From Shewanella loihica PV-4 (GTDB taxonomy: Bacteria > Pseudomonadota > Gammaproteobacteria > Enterobacterales > Shewanellaceae), in the NCBI RefSeq assembly GCF_000016065.1, contig NC_009092.1:4464001-4528000 (forward strand): a DNA stretch of 64,000 nt, written 5' to 3'. Positions 35,176 through 44,500 of the stretch are shown here, piece after piece. The notes below the pieces were generated by a model. The model saw only the letters and a program-made list of their open reading frames with translations, made no database searches and was not told the origin of the DNA. The number at the start of each line of letters is the position of its first letter. The stretch's first letter is position 1. Made by a program: the position numbers and the translations under genes.

Positions 35176-36753
35176 ATGCTTCAAGGAAAGGTTAAATTGA
35201 TGGCCAATAGATTCACCCGGCAGCAGCGGCTGGCCGCGCTACTCCTGCCCGCCTGCTTGGCGCTACTGCTGTTATCTCAGCCCACCTGGGCAGACACTCA
35301 ACCAGCAGATCAGCAAGACAGCAAATCTGAGTCTTGCTATGTAGACGACCTGTCTGATCGTCTGCGCTGCGGCGCCATCACGGTACCGGAAAACTACGCT
35401 AAGCCCCAGGGCAAACAGATACAGATCCACTATCTGGTTCTGCCCGCCATCAAGCCCAGTTTCGAGAAAGAAGCGCTATTAGCCATCGCCGGCGGCCCAG
35501 GCCAATCGGCCATAGATAACGCCGCCAGCTTCGACAAGATCTTTACCAAGGTGCGCCAGCAGCGAGATATACTGCTGATCGACCAGCGCGGCACAGGCCT
35601 CTCCAACCAACTCGTCTGTGAAGGCGCCGGCTTCGAGGGTGGCCTGGCCTTCAACGACGATGAGCTGAATATCGCCACCGAGACCAAGGCCTGCCTCGCC
35701 AAGATAGATGCCGATGTCAGCCAGTATGGCAGCGAAACTGCCCTCAAAGATTTCGAGGCGGTCAGGCAAGCCCTGGGATACCAGAAGCTGCACCTGTATG
35801 GCATCTCCTACGGTACCCGCATGGCCCAGCTCTATATGCGTCACTACCCAGAGGCCCTGGCTACCGTGACCTTGGACGGCGTGGTGCCCATGCAGCAGAG
35901 TGTGCTTAATATCGGCGACGCCATCACCCGCGCCATCGACCTGCTGCTTAAAGATTGCCAGGGCAACGCCCTGTGTCATCAAGAGTTCCCTAATCTCAAA
36001 GCTGAACTCGACCAGGTCGAGGCGCAGCTCAGCCAGGGGCCGCAGATCAGTCAGACCCGCGATCCCCTCACCAATGCGCCGACCCAGCTCACCATGACCC
36101 GCGCCAAGTTTATGGGCGCCATCCGTATGGCGCTTTATATGCCTAATGTCAGGGCGCTGCTGCCCCACGCCATCCACCAAGCGGCTGAGGGGAATTTTCA
36201 GGCCATCATGGGGCTGTACGCCCTCACGATGAACAGCACTGGCATCGCCGCCGGCATGCACTCGGCCGTGGTCTGTGGCGAAGACTGGCACCGCTTCAGC
36301 GAAGCCGAGCGTCAGCAGATAGGCCAGAGTTACTTCGGTCGTGAGATGCTTGAGGCCTTCGATCTGAGCTGCCCTATCTGGCATATTCCGGCGGTAGGTG
36401 AAGATTTCTCCGCCCCCATAGCCAGCGCCCTGCCGACACTCGTGCTATCGGGACAGATAGACCCGGCCACACCACCGAGTTGGGGCGAGCTGGCCATGGC
36501 CAAGCTGACCAATGCCAAGCATTTCGTCGCCCCCTATGCGACCCATGGGGTGGCCTATCAGTCTTGCGCCAACACACTGATCGCGGAGCTTATCAGCAGC
36601 GGCAGCGTCGACGGCCTGTCTCAGGAGTGCCTGAGCAAAGATATCAGTCGTAACTTCTACCTCAACGCCAACACGGTTGAGGCCATCCCACAGGACACAC
36701 TAAGCCATTCCACTCTCGGTGGCGACCAGCAGCAAGGAGCACGCCATGATTAA
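35176..36753 (+). CDS. Secreted alpha/beta hydrolase, tripeptidyl-aminopeptidase (TAP) type
   Basis: A 525-residue exported hydrolase. A signal peptide (RLAALLLPACLALLLLSQ, cleaved near TWA) is followed by CGAITVPENY, the oxyanion region IAGGPGQSA, IDQRGTG, and the nucleophile elbow GISYGT with Ser211. The C-terminal TAP-like domain has VLSGQIDPATPPSWG (acid) and the His in ATHGVAY. This is the SCO7095/TAP-like peptidase family. Start: ATG 35176 with AAGGA 9 nt upstream; ATG 35200 is also possible. Its end overlaps the ABC ATPase start by 8 bases, so peptidase and exporter are one operon. Confidence 0.88.
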   Translation: MLQGKVKLMANRFTRQQRLAALLLPACLALLLLSQPTWADTQPADQQDSKSESCYVDDLSDRLRCGAITVPENYAKPQGKQIQIHYLVLPAIKPSFEKEALLAIAGGPGQSAIDNAASFDKIFTKVRQQRDILLIDQRGTGLSNQLVCEGAGFEGGLAFNDDELNIATETKACLAKIDADVSQYGSETALKDFEAVRQALGYQKLHLYGISYGTRMAQLYMRHYPEALATVTLDGVVPMQQSVLNIGDAITRAIDLLLKDCQGNALCHQEFPNLKAELDQVEAQLSQGPQISQTRDPLTNAPTQLTMTRAKFMGAIRMALYMPNVRALLPHAIHQAAEGNFQAIMGLYALTMNSTGIAAGMHSAVVCGEDWHRFSEAERQQIGQSYFGREMLEAFDLSCPIWHIPAVGEDFSAPIASALPTLVLSGQIDPATPPSWGELAMAKLTNAKHFVAPYATHGVAYQSCANTLIAELISSGSVDGLSQECLSKDISRNFYLNANTVEAIPQDTLSHSTLGGDQQQGARHD

Positions 36754-37480
36754 GGTATCGAATTTATCTAAACGGATCGGCGAGGTGCAGGCACTGAACG
36801 ACCTCAGTTTCGAGGCGCTGGACGGCCAGATCACCGGCCTGCTGGGCCCTAACGGCGCGGGCAAGACCACCTGTCTGCGCACCGTCTTCGGCCTGCTCAA
36901 GCCAGACCTGGGCATCGCCGAGATCGACGGCATAGATGTCGCCAAACAGCCGGTGGCCGCCAAGCAGCAACTGGGCCTGTTCCCAGACCCTTTCGGCCTG
37001 TATGAGCGCCTGACGCCGAGAGAATATATCCGCTACTTCGCCGAGCTTAACGGCCTCTCCCGCGAGCAGGCCAAGGCCGCCTCGGCCAAGGTGCTGAGCA
37101 AGCTGCACATGGACGATATTGCCGATCGCCGCTGCAAGGGATTCTCCCAAGGGCAGAGAATGAAGACGGCGCTGGCCCAGGCGATAGTGCATGAGCCCAC
37201 CAATATCATACTCGACGAGCCCACCCGGGGCCTGGACGTGATGAGCACCCGGGTGCTTCGCGACCTGCTCAGGGATCTCAAGCAGGCGGGACACTGCGTA
37301 CTCTTCTCCAGCCATGTGATGCAGGAGGTCGCTGCCCTGTGCGATCGCGTCATCGTCATGGCCGAGGGACGCGTGGTCGCCGTCGGTAGCCCACAGGAAC
37401 TCTGCCAACAGACGGGCCAGGCCTCACTGGAAGACGCCTTCATTCAGCTAATCGGTACCGACGAGGGAATCGCAGCATGA
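36746..37480 (+). CDS. ABC transporter ATP-binding protein, NatA-like
   Basis: A 244-residue ATPase with Walker A GPNGAGKTTCLRT, signature FSQGQRMKTALAQAI and Walker B NIILDEPTRGLDV. These suit the NatA/CcmA-type exporter group. Start at 36746 is set by an AAGGAG site; it overlaps the TAP-hydrolase stop by 8 nt. The permease start overlaps its own stop (ATGA). Confidence 0.92.
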   Translation: MIKVSNLSKRIGEVQALNDLSFEALDGQITGLLGPNGAGKTTCLRTVFGLLKPDLGIAEIDGIDVAKQPVAAKQQLGLFPDPFGLYERLTPREYIRYFAELNGLSREQAKAASAKVLSKLHMDDIADRRCKGFSQGQRMKTALAQAIVHEPTNIILDEPTRGLDVMSTRVLRDLLRDLKQAGHCVLFSSHVMQEVAALCDRVIVMAEGRVVAVGSPQELCQQTGQASLEDAFIQLIGTDEGIAA

Positions 37481-38613
37481 TAAGTTCAATCATTACTATG
37501 GTCAGAAAAGAGCTGACCGATGCCGCCAGGGACAAGCGCTCTGTGATGGCGGGCCTCTACTACGCCATCGGCGCGCCGCTGATGATGTGCGGCATGTTTA
37601 TGATCCTCATCGGCCAAATCACCAGCCCAGAGGCGCTTAACATCACCATCACCCACGGCGAGCGCGCACCGGATCTAGTGAAGTACCTCGCCAGCAACGA
37701 GATAAGCCAGGGTGATGAGGCCGATCGCAAGGAGATAGAACTTGTCATCAGCCCAGACTACGCCGCTAACATGGCCAAGAGTCAGGCCGCCGAGATAGTG
37801 CTGATCGCCGACAACTCCAACGAGAAGCTACAGTCTTCTATCCGTCGGCTGGAGAAGGCGCTGCAGCAATACAGCGCCGAGATCGGCAGCCTGCGACTGA
37901 TCGCCCGCGGCATAGACCCTAAGGTGATGCAGCCAATCAAGGTCAAGGTGGAAGATCAGGCCACCTCAGACTCCAAGGGCGGGATGATCTTAGGCGTCGC
38001 CATCTTCATGATGGTCTATGCGGTGTTTATCTCCGGCATGAACCTGGCCATAGACACCAGCGCCGGCGAGCGTGAACGCAACTCGCTGGCCCTGCTGCTC
38101 AGCCATCCGGTATCGACCCGGGATATCGTACTGGCCAAGGTGGCGGCGGTGACCATCTTCGCCATGCTGGGGCTGATCCTCACCCTGGTGATCTCTAAGG
38201 TCGCCTATGGCTTCGTGCCTTGGCAGGAGCTGGGCTTCTCGGTCAACATCAATGTCGACTTCATCCTCTTGATGTTGGCGATCGGCCTGCCCATCGCCCT
38301 GATGGCGGCGGCGCTGCAGCTGTTCGTCTCCTTCATGGCCAAGTCGTTCAAGGAGGCGCAGTCCTACCTGACCATAGTGCTGATCGTGCCCATGATGCTG
38401 TCGATGGCGGCGAGCTACAACATAGCGCCAGATACCCTGCAGTGGCTGCCTATCTCGGGACAGATGCAGGCGCTGATCGCCTTCATCAAGGGCAAGGAGA
38501 TCCCCATGATGCAGCTGGCGCTCTCCAGCGCCATCACCTTCGTCATCGCCCTGGCACTGGCCCTGGGCATGGAGCGCTCACTCAAGAGCGAGAAAATCGT
38601 CTTCGGACTCTAA
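37477..38613 (+). CDS. ABC transporter permease, NatB-like (ABC-2 type)
   Basis: A 378-residue permease. One N-terminal helix is followed by a large soluble loop (about residues 45-165), then five to six helices in the C-terminal half, with DTSAGERERNSLALLLSHPVSTRDIVLAK as the conserved loop between them. This is the NatB/ABC2_membrane_3 layout known from Na+ exporters. Start overlaps the ATPase stop. Together with the TAP hydrolase it may form an export-and-process unit; substrate unknown. Confidence 0.9.
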   Translation: MISSIITMVRKELTDAARDKRSVMAGLYYAIGAPLMMCGMFMILIGQITSPEALNITITHGERAPDLVKYLASNEISQGDEADRKEIELVISPDYAANMAKSQAAEIVLIADNSNEKLQSSIRRLEKALQQYSAEIGSLRLIARGIDPKVMQPIKVKVEDQATSDSKGGMILGVAIFMMVYAVFISGMNLAIDTSAGERERNSLALLLSHPVSTRDIVLAKVAAVTIFAMLGLILTLVISKVAYGFVPWQELGFSVNINVDFILLMLAIGLPIALMAAALQLFVSFMAKSFKEAQSYLTIVLIVPMMLSMAASYNIAPDTLQWLPISGQMQALIAFIKGKEIPMMQLALSSAITFVIALALALGMERSLKSEKIVFGL

Positions 38614-38668
38614 CCCCAACTTGTCATCGACAAGGGCCGCCATCGGGTGGCCCTACAAGGAGCATGCT

Positions 38669-38917
38669 ATGGATAAGCAACAAGTGGTTATGATCGTCAT
38701 GTTGGTCTTGGTGGTCGCCACCAGCCTCAGCGAACTCTATAAATACCGCCTCAGGCAAGAGAGACGCCGCCCTACAGGGGGCGACACGGATGAGATGAGC
38801 CGTCTGAGACAGGAAAACCAGCGACTGGCCGAGCGCGTCAGCGTGCTGGAGCGTATTGTCACCGACAGTGACTACCAGCTGAAACAGGAGTTTGCCGAGC
38901 TCAATCGCGGTGCTTAA
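38669..38917 (+). CDS. Small PspB-like membrane protein
   Basis: An 82-residue protein: one N-terminal membrane helix (about residues 5-22), a basic stretch (RLRQERRRP) and a coiled coil (MSRLRQENQRLAERVSVLERI). The layout and the R-x-x-x-L-E-x-I ending resemble PspB of the phage-shock response, but no pspA or pspC is nearby. AAGGAG lies 6 nt before the ATG. It starts 55 bp after the permease and may be co-transcribed. Confidence 0.72.
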   Translation: MDKQQVVMIVMLVLVVATSLSELYKYRLRQERRRPTGGDTDEMSRLRQENQRLAERVSVLERIVTDSDYQLKQEFAELNRGA

Positions 38918-39118
38918 GCTTTTGTCTTAGCTTAGTTTAACTTGGCTTTAGGCTTGGCTTAGTCCCAGGATTAGGCGCTAGTTTAGGCCCTGGACTAGGC
39001 AAGGCGCCCAGCAATACCACAAGTTCTTTAGGGTTTTTCACTTGTGCCGCAGGTGGCAAATGGTTTTATAATGGCGGACTAAAACAAATTGCTGTAAAAA
39101 TCTTATATTCGAGACGAT

Positions 39119-39370
39119 ATGACCATAATATCCGCCATCAAACACACTTTCGTTGGCCTATTTGCCCTAGCCAGCCTTTCGGGTTGTGCCAGCGCACTGT
39201 GCGACGCCCAGACCGACCATGCCACCAATCCGCTGCAGCGGGAGAATAACCGCCTGGAGTGCCAGCGTCAGGTGATGAACGCCATGGACGAGCATGAACG
39301 CAAGAAGAGGAAAGAGAGTGATGCCCAGTTAAAGGCCTATCTGGACAAACACCTCAAAGATACCCACTAA
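39119..39370 (+). CDS. Small lipoprotein of unknown function
   Basis: An 83-residue lipoprotein with lipobox LSGC (Cys23), then a short Cys-containing region and a highly charged helix (MDEHERKKRKESDAQLKAYL) probably exposed in the periplasm. A TATAAT box at 39067-39072 lies 47 bp upstream and may be its promoter -10. Family not recognised. A GC hairpin follows. Confidence 0.68.
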   Translation: MTIISAIKHTFVGLFALASLSGCASALCDAQTDHATNPLQRENNRLECQRQVMNAMDEHERKKRKESDAQLKAYLDKHLKDTH

Positions 39371-39377
39371 CTTAAGA

Positions 39378-39396
39378 CGGGCGCCCTAAGCGCCCG
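39378..39396 (+). terminator. Possible terminator hairpin after the lipoprotein gene
   Basis: CGGGCGC (39378-39384), loop CCTAA, GCGCCCG (39390-39396), but without a T run, so termination strength is uncertain. Confidence 0.4.
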
Positions 39397-39424
39397 CCTC
39401 TAGCTTCCTGCCACCAGTCTCAAT

Positions 39425-39458
39425 AAACAGTCTTAAACAAACAGTCTTAAACAAACAG
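39425..39458. repeat. Short tandem repeat, 14-bp unit
   Basis: AAACAGTCTTAAAC is present twice in perfect tandem (39425-39438, 39439-39452), followed by AAACAG. Noncoding, between the lipoprotein and the GlxA-type gene. Confidence 0.7.
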
Positions 39459-39474
39459 CCTGATGCGACCGATC

Positions 39475-40482
39475 TCAACAGCAGCTGTGGGTATTAAATT
39501 TTTGCCGATAGGCTCTTGGCGACAGGCTGGTCAACTGAATGAACAGCTTACGAAAGGAGCTGACATCTTCATAGCCGACCCGCTCGACAATCTGCTCCAG
39601 CGCCAACTCAGTGGTCTCCAGCAGCCGCTTGGCCTCATCGACCCGCAGACGCTGCATGTAGCTGGCGGGCGTCTCGTTGAGGGCCTTCTTGAAGCGGCGG
39701 ATCAGGGTGCGCTTACCCAAGGCAAATTTCTGCGCTATCTCATCGAGCAACCAGTTTTGATCTAGATTGGACTGCATCCACTGCTGAATCTTGCTCACCA
39801 CCTCATCTTGATGCTGCTCAGGGGTGATCGCCATGGTCATGAAGGGCTGCTGGGAGATGCGGTTAGGATCTATAAGCAGAATCTTAGCCATCTGCTGCGC
39901 CAGCGCCTCACCCGCCAGCAAGCCCACCAAATGCAGGGCCAGACTCAGGTTAGAGGTGGTCGCCCCGGCGGTGTGAAACTGACCATCTGACACCACCAAA
40001 GAGTCCATACAGAGATTTACCCTAGCGAAGTTACGCTCAAACATCTGCGACAGCCACCAGACAGTGGTGGCCCGCCTGTTGTCCAGCAGCCCAGAGGCCG
40101 CCAGCATCAGGGTACCCGAGCAGTAGGCGGCGATGGGCTTGCCAGTCTCGGCATAAGCTTTTAACGGCCCAAGCAGGGGCGCAAAGCCCTGGGAGTATTC
40201 CTTAAACTCCGCCTTATTAGTCACGAAGGAAGAGGCCAGCACCACGGCATCGGCCGCCTCTAGCTGCGCCGCTTCGCTTAGCCCCGTGGCCGCGAGCTGA
40301 AAACCTTGATTGGTGGTGATCGCCTGGCCGTCGCCTGAGACGATATGGCAGTGAAACAGATCTTGGGTCGCCTCGGGATGCAGCCTGCGATAGAGGGCAT
40401 TGGTAAAGCTGAACACATCGATCAGCCCTACTATGCCACCGGCCACCACATTGCCCGCCGCCAGTATCATGATTGTCTTCAT
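39475..40482 (-). CDS. GlxA-family AraC-type transcriptional regulator
   Basis: A 335-residue regulator: an N-terminal DJ-1/PfpI-like amidase domain (residues about 1-190; YCSGTLMLAASGLLDNRRATT around the nucleophile-elbow Cys) and a C-terminal AraC HTH pair (about 230-330; LALEQIVERVGYEDVSSFRK). Such regulators sense small nitrogenous ligands. GAGGGG is placed well before the ATG. It is divergent from a small membrane-protein gene across an inverted repeat at 40522-40535. Confidence 0.88.
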   Translation of the reverse strand: MKTIMILAAGNVVAGGIVGLIDVFSFTNALYRRLHPEATQDLFHCHIVSGDGQAITTNQGFQLAATGLSEAAQLEAADAVVLASSFVTNKAEFKEYSQGFAPLLGPLKAYAETGKPIAAYCSGTLMLAASGLLDNRRATTVWWLSQMFERNFARVNLCMDSLVVSDGQFHTAGATTSNLSLALHLVGLLAGEALAQQMAKILLIDPNRISQQPFMTMAITPEQHQDEVVSKIQQWMQSNLDQNWLLDEIAQKFALGKRTLIRRFKKALNETPASYMQRLRVDEAKRLLETTELALEQIVERVGYEDVSSFRKLFIQLTSLSPRAYRQKFNTHSCC

Positions 40483-40521
40483 CTCTGCCCCTCATCAACA
40501 TGTCACTTATCACCCTTAATT

Positions 40522-40535
40522 TGTCAATAATGACA
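40522..40535. promoter_or_regulatory. Inverted repeat between GlxA-type regulator and small gene
   Basis: TGTCA-ATAA-TGACA (40522-40535), with a further TGTCAC at 40501-40506. It lies about 40 bp upstream of the regulator start and about 70 bp upstream of the small plus-strand gene. Candidate operator. Confidence 0.4.
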
Positions 40536-40607
40536 CTTTTGAGCCGTTTGTCGAGTTTTTATACTGACCCCATTGCAGATTTAACGAGAAAGTGAAGGAG
40601 TAAGCAG

Positions 40608-40787
40608 ATGAACACACGGACACTACACCTGATGTTGAGCCTGAGTTACCTGGGCGTGAGCTGGACCTTGCTGCTGTGGCTGCACTTTACCACCCAGCCC
40701 AATCTCTTCGCCCATTTCATCGCCATCCCCAGCCTACTGCTGTTCAGCGCCTACAGCGCCCACCAGATCATCCGCAAGGGCGTCTGA
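40608..40787 (+). CDS. Small two-helix membrane protein
   Basis: A 59-residue open frame with a strong AAGGAG site 7 nt before the ATG. It encodes two hydrophobic helices (MLSLSYLGVSWTLLLWL; FIAIPSLLLFSAYSA) and a basic C terminus (HQIIRKGV). A terminator follows. Family not recognised. Divergent from the GlxA-type regulator, which may control it. Confidence 0.7.
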   Translation: MNTRTLHLMLSLSYLGVSWTLLLWLHFTTQPNLFAHFIAIPSLLLFSAYSAHQIIRKGV

Positions 40788-40805
40788 TACTAAAGCCATG
40801 GGCAT

Positions 40806-40832
40806 AAAAAGCCCGGCATGAGCCGGGCCTTT
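40806..40832. terminator. Bidirectional intrinsic terminator
   Basis: GCCCGGC (40811-40817), loop ATGA, GCCGGGC (40822-40828), with an A run on the left and CTTT on the right. It serves both the small plus-strand gene and the convergent mogA. Confidence 0.8.
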
Positions 40833-40857
40833 CCTTGAGTTGACGGGGCGAAACAGC

Positions 40858-41391
40858 TTATTTCGCCTTAGGTCTGAAGGGCTTGATCACCGCCTCGTCA
40901 CACTCCAGATAAGGCCCTTCCATCAGATCGATGCAGTAAGGGATCGCCGGGAACACGGCATCCAGACACTCGCGGATCGACTTAGGCTTGCCGGGCAGGT
41001 TGACGATCAGGCTGTCGCCACGCAGGCCGGCGGTTTGACGAGACAGAATGGCGGTAGGCACAAACTTGAGCGACTCGGCGCGCATCAGCTCGCCGAAGCC
41101 CGGCATCATGCGATCGCACACCGCCTCGGTCGCCTCTGGGGTCACGTCGCGCTTGGCCGGCCCAGTGCCGCCCGTGGTGACGATGAGGCAACAATCTTGC
41201 TGATCGGCCATCTTAATCAGGGTCTGCTCGATAATGGGCTGCTCATCGGGAATGACTTCATAGACAGGTTCCCACTCCGAGGTGAGGTATTCGCCCAAGA
41301 CCTCGATGATCGCCTTACCGGAAATATCTTCGTACACGCCGGCGCTGGCGCGATCACTGACTGTGACTATGCCTATCTTTGCTTTTGCCAT
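40858..41391 (-). CDS. mogA: Molybdopterin adenylyltransferase
   Basis: A 177-residue enzyme that adenylates molybdopterin before molybdenum insertion; cytoplasmic. IGIVTVSDRASAGVYED at the N terminus and LIVTTGGTGPAKRDVTPEA in the middle are the MPT/AMP-binding blocks, and LPGKPKSIRECLDAVFPAIP is the C-terminal block. The length fits MogA (about 195) better than long fusions. No other molybdenum-cofactor gene is nearby. Confidence 0.93.
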   Translation of the reverse strand: MAKAKIGIVTVSDRASAGVYEDISGKAIIEVLGEYLTSEWEPVYEVIPDEQPIIEQTLIKMADQQDCCLIVTTGGTGPAKRDVTPEATEAVCDRMMPGFGELMRAESLKFVPTAILSRQTAGLRGDSLIVNLPGKPKSIRECLDAVFPAIPYCIDLMEGPYLECDEAVIKPFRPKAK

Positions 41392-41566
41392 TCCACTTTA
41401 TCCTTTAGATGTTTGGGTCGTGCGCGGCGCCAAGCGCCCCGCCAGGGTTGCGCCCTAAAATAACATATTTTGCCGATCGCTAAAGTGGCCCAAAAGAGAT
41501 AAAAGTGGGACAGAGGTCGAATATTAGCGACCTAAGGTGAGCCAAACGGGAAAACCGCGGCGCGGA

Positions 41567-44500
41567 TCAGTGACAGCAGGCCAGGGTATCCTCGAGCAGC
41601 TCGAGAAAGGCCTCGCGACCGGCGAGCACCGCCTGCAGATCACCGCGGCGGGCATCGGCCTCCAGCTGGCGGGCAAGCTCCACCAGCGCCGTCATGCTGA
41701 GATTACTGGCGGCGCCCTTGATGGCGTGGACGCTGGAGCGAATAGCAGTGCAATCGGCGGCCGCTATCCCCTCGATAAAGGCCTTTCTGTGATCCTGCAT
41801 CTCCTCGACAAACACCTGCAACACCTCATCCAGCAGCGCCTCATCCCCTGACATTAGCGCCAGGGCGCTGTCGCGATCGAACAGCTGACTCTCGGCTTCG
41901 ATCGGCGTGGGCAATGTCTCAACATCCGGGTCATGGCCCAGGGCCGCCTCATAATTTTGCTGACTCAGAGAGAACCAGCGATAGAGGCACTCCTTCAGGA
42001 CGCTAAGCACCAGCGGCTTGGTCAGGTAGTCGTCCATCCCCGCGCGTATGCAGTGCTCCCTGTCGCCCTTCATGGCATTGGCCGTCAGGGCGATGATGGG
42101 CAGGGCGCAGAACTGGCTGCCCCCCTGCCCCTCGCGAATCGCCGCCGTCGCCTGAAAGCCATCCATCTCGGGCATCAGGCAATCCATCAGGATCAGCTGA
42201 TAGGGGTTCCCCTGCAGCGCCGACAGCAGCGCCAGCGCCTCACGGCCATTGCTGGCGACATCGGCCTGCACTCCCAGCTGGTGAAGCATGCCGAGGGCCA
42301 CCATCTGGTTGACCTTGTTATCTTCCACCAGCAATACCTTGGGCTTGTCCGGCATGCTGGGTTCCACTATCGGCTCTATGACAGGCTCGATCATCTCCTC
42401 ATCGGCGCGATCAGACAGGGCGCGGATCAGCTGGCGGATATTCAGGGGTCTGCCCAGGTGTGGCACCCTGGCATCCTGTTTCTCGAATTCTGTCTGCTGC
42501 CAATAGGAGAGCAGCGGCAGGACTCTGGTATTTGGGCGATCTGCATGCTGCCCCACCAGTTCACGCCAGGCATTTAACTCCTCGACAAAGGCCTCCCGTC
42601 GAGGGGCGAAGCTGTAGATGATCACATCCGTCTCGAGGATGGCATCCTCCTCTTCCAGGTAGCTCACCCTGGCACCCCAGCTAGTAAGCAGCTCGCCCAG
42701 CATGCGCTCGAAGGCGCCCAGCTGCCCCATGAGGGTCACCCGCTCGGGCGACAGACCAGCGCGCCAATCTATCATCTTGTCGCTGTCGGCCAGCTGCTGA
42801 GTCAGGGTAAAGCTGAAGATGCTGCCCACCTCCTGCTGACTCCTGACCTTGATCTCTCCCTGCATCAGCTCGCACAGGCGTTTGGCGATGGAGAGCCCCA
42901 GCCCGGTGCCGCCAAACATGCGGGTGGTGGAGCTATCGACCTGTATGAAGGGGTTAAACAACATGGCCAGTTTCTCTTTGGCTATGCCTATGCCGGTATC
43001 TTCCACCTCGCAGGAGAGCAGCACCTCGCCCGACTCGCTCAGGCGGTTCGAGAGTCGCAAGGCGATCCAGCCCTCCTCGGTAAACTTGATGGCATTGCCT
43101 ACCAGATTCACCAGGATCTGACGCAGGCGACTGGGGTCGCCGACCACGTAGCGATACTGCAACTGGGTGATATCCACAAACAGCGGCAGGTGACGCTCCT
43201 CCAGCTTGAGGGACACGGACTGCACGAAGAGATCCAACAGCTCCACCAGGTCAAACTCGATCGCCTCAATCTCGAACTTGCCCGACTCTATCTTAGAGAA
43301 ATCCAGAATATCGTTGAGCAGCGACAGCAGGGAATCGGCGCTGGCCGAGGCCACGTCTACATAACGCTTCTGCATCGGCGACAGCTGGGTCTCCCCCAGC
43401 AGCCCCAGAATGCCTATGACACCGTTCATCGGGGTGCGGATCTCATGACTCATGCAGGCGAGAAAATCCTCCTTGGTCTTGGCGGCGACCTCGGCCTTCT
43501 CTCGCGCCTCCGACAGCGCCCAGTTACTAAACTCCATCTCCTGGGCGTAGGTTTCTATCTTGCGCTCGTTGAGCTTCATCCGGGTCAGGTCTTCGACACA
43601 GATGAAATAGCCCTCCACCTGACCATCGTCACCCACGTCCGGCACATAGGTGATATGGAAGAATCTGGGAGCCTGATCCGCATCTATGGTCTCCGCCTCA
43701 AACACCTGCTTATTGCCCGCCAGCACACCTTGCTGATAGGGTTTTATCAGCTGGTAGACATCCGCGGGCTGGACCGCCTCCACCGTCTGATCCAGCACAT
43801 CCTCTTCGGTCTTGCCGAGCCACTGCAGATAGTGTTGGTTGATGAAACGATAGCGGCTCTGGGCGTCCACATAGGCCAGCTGAATCGGGATCACGTTGGT
43901 GATGTTGTCGATATAGCGCCGCGATTTTTGCAGCTCGAGCTGCTTCTGATTACGGGCGCTGACCGCCTCGTTGTAGCTGTTAACCAGCACGCCGAACTCA
44001 TCGTCGCTGTCCAGGCGTATGGTCTTCTGACCGCCGAAGGCCTCTATCTGACGCCGGATACGGCGAATGGGATCCAGCAGCACTCTGTGCTGCACATAGA
44101 GGTTGACCGTGAGCAGTATGGCAAAACCCAGCAGCAGGAAGCTCACATAGTGGATCAGCTCCTCGAGACTATAGGCCTCGATCTCCTTGGCATCGTACCT
44201 GACATAGAGCACATAGGCCCGAAGGCGCTGCAACTCGGGAGAGATCAGATACACCTGCTGCACCTGATGCACTATGCTGCCCTGGCGCCAGACCTCCTTG
44301 GAACTCTGTTTATCGCTGACCAGCCTGACCATCTCCGCCAGTTCCGGGGCCAGGCTGGTCGACAGCGGACTGCCGAGATACTGCCCCAGGTTATCGGCCA
44401 CTATCTGTTGCTCGCGGGGATCGAACAGCACCAGACGCTTGATGCTCCCCTGAGCCGCCAGGCCGTTGACCACCCTGCGCATGTTGCTGAAGTCTGTGCT

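Noticed and set aside
35479..36384. 301-codon minus-strand frame in the TAP hydrolase gene
   Set aside because: Antisense to a gene with clear catalytic motifs; no recognisable protein features.
38220..38693. 157-codon plus-strand gene
   Set aside because: Frame-shifted shadow of the ABC permease, extending into the next intergenic region.
38669..38917. Phage-shock (psp) operon
   Set aside because: Only a PspB-like layout is seen; there is no pspA, pspC or pspF in the window.
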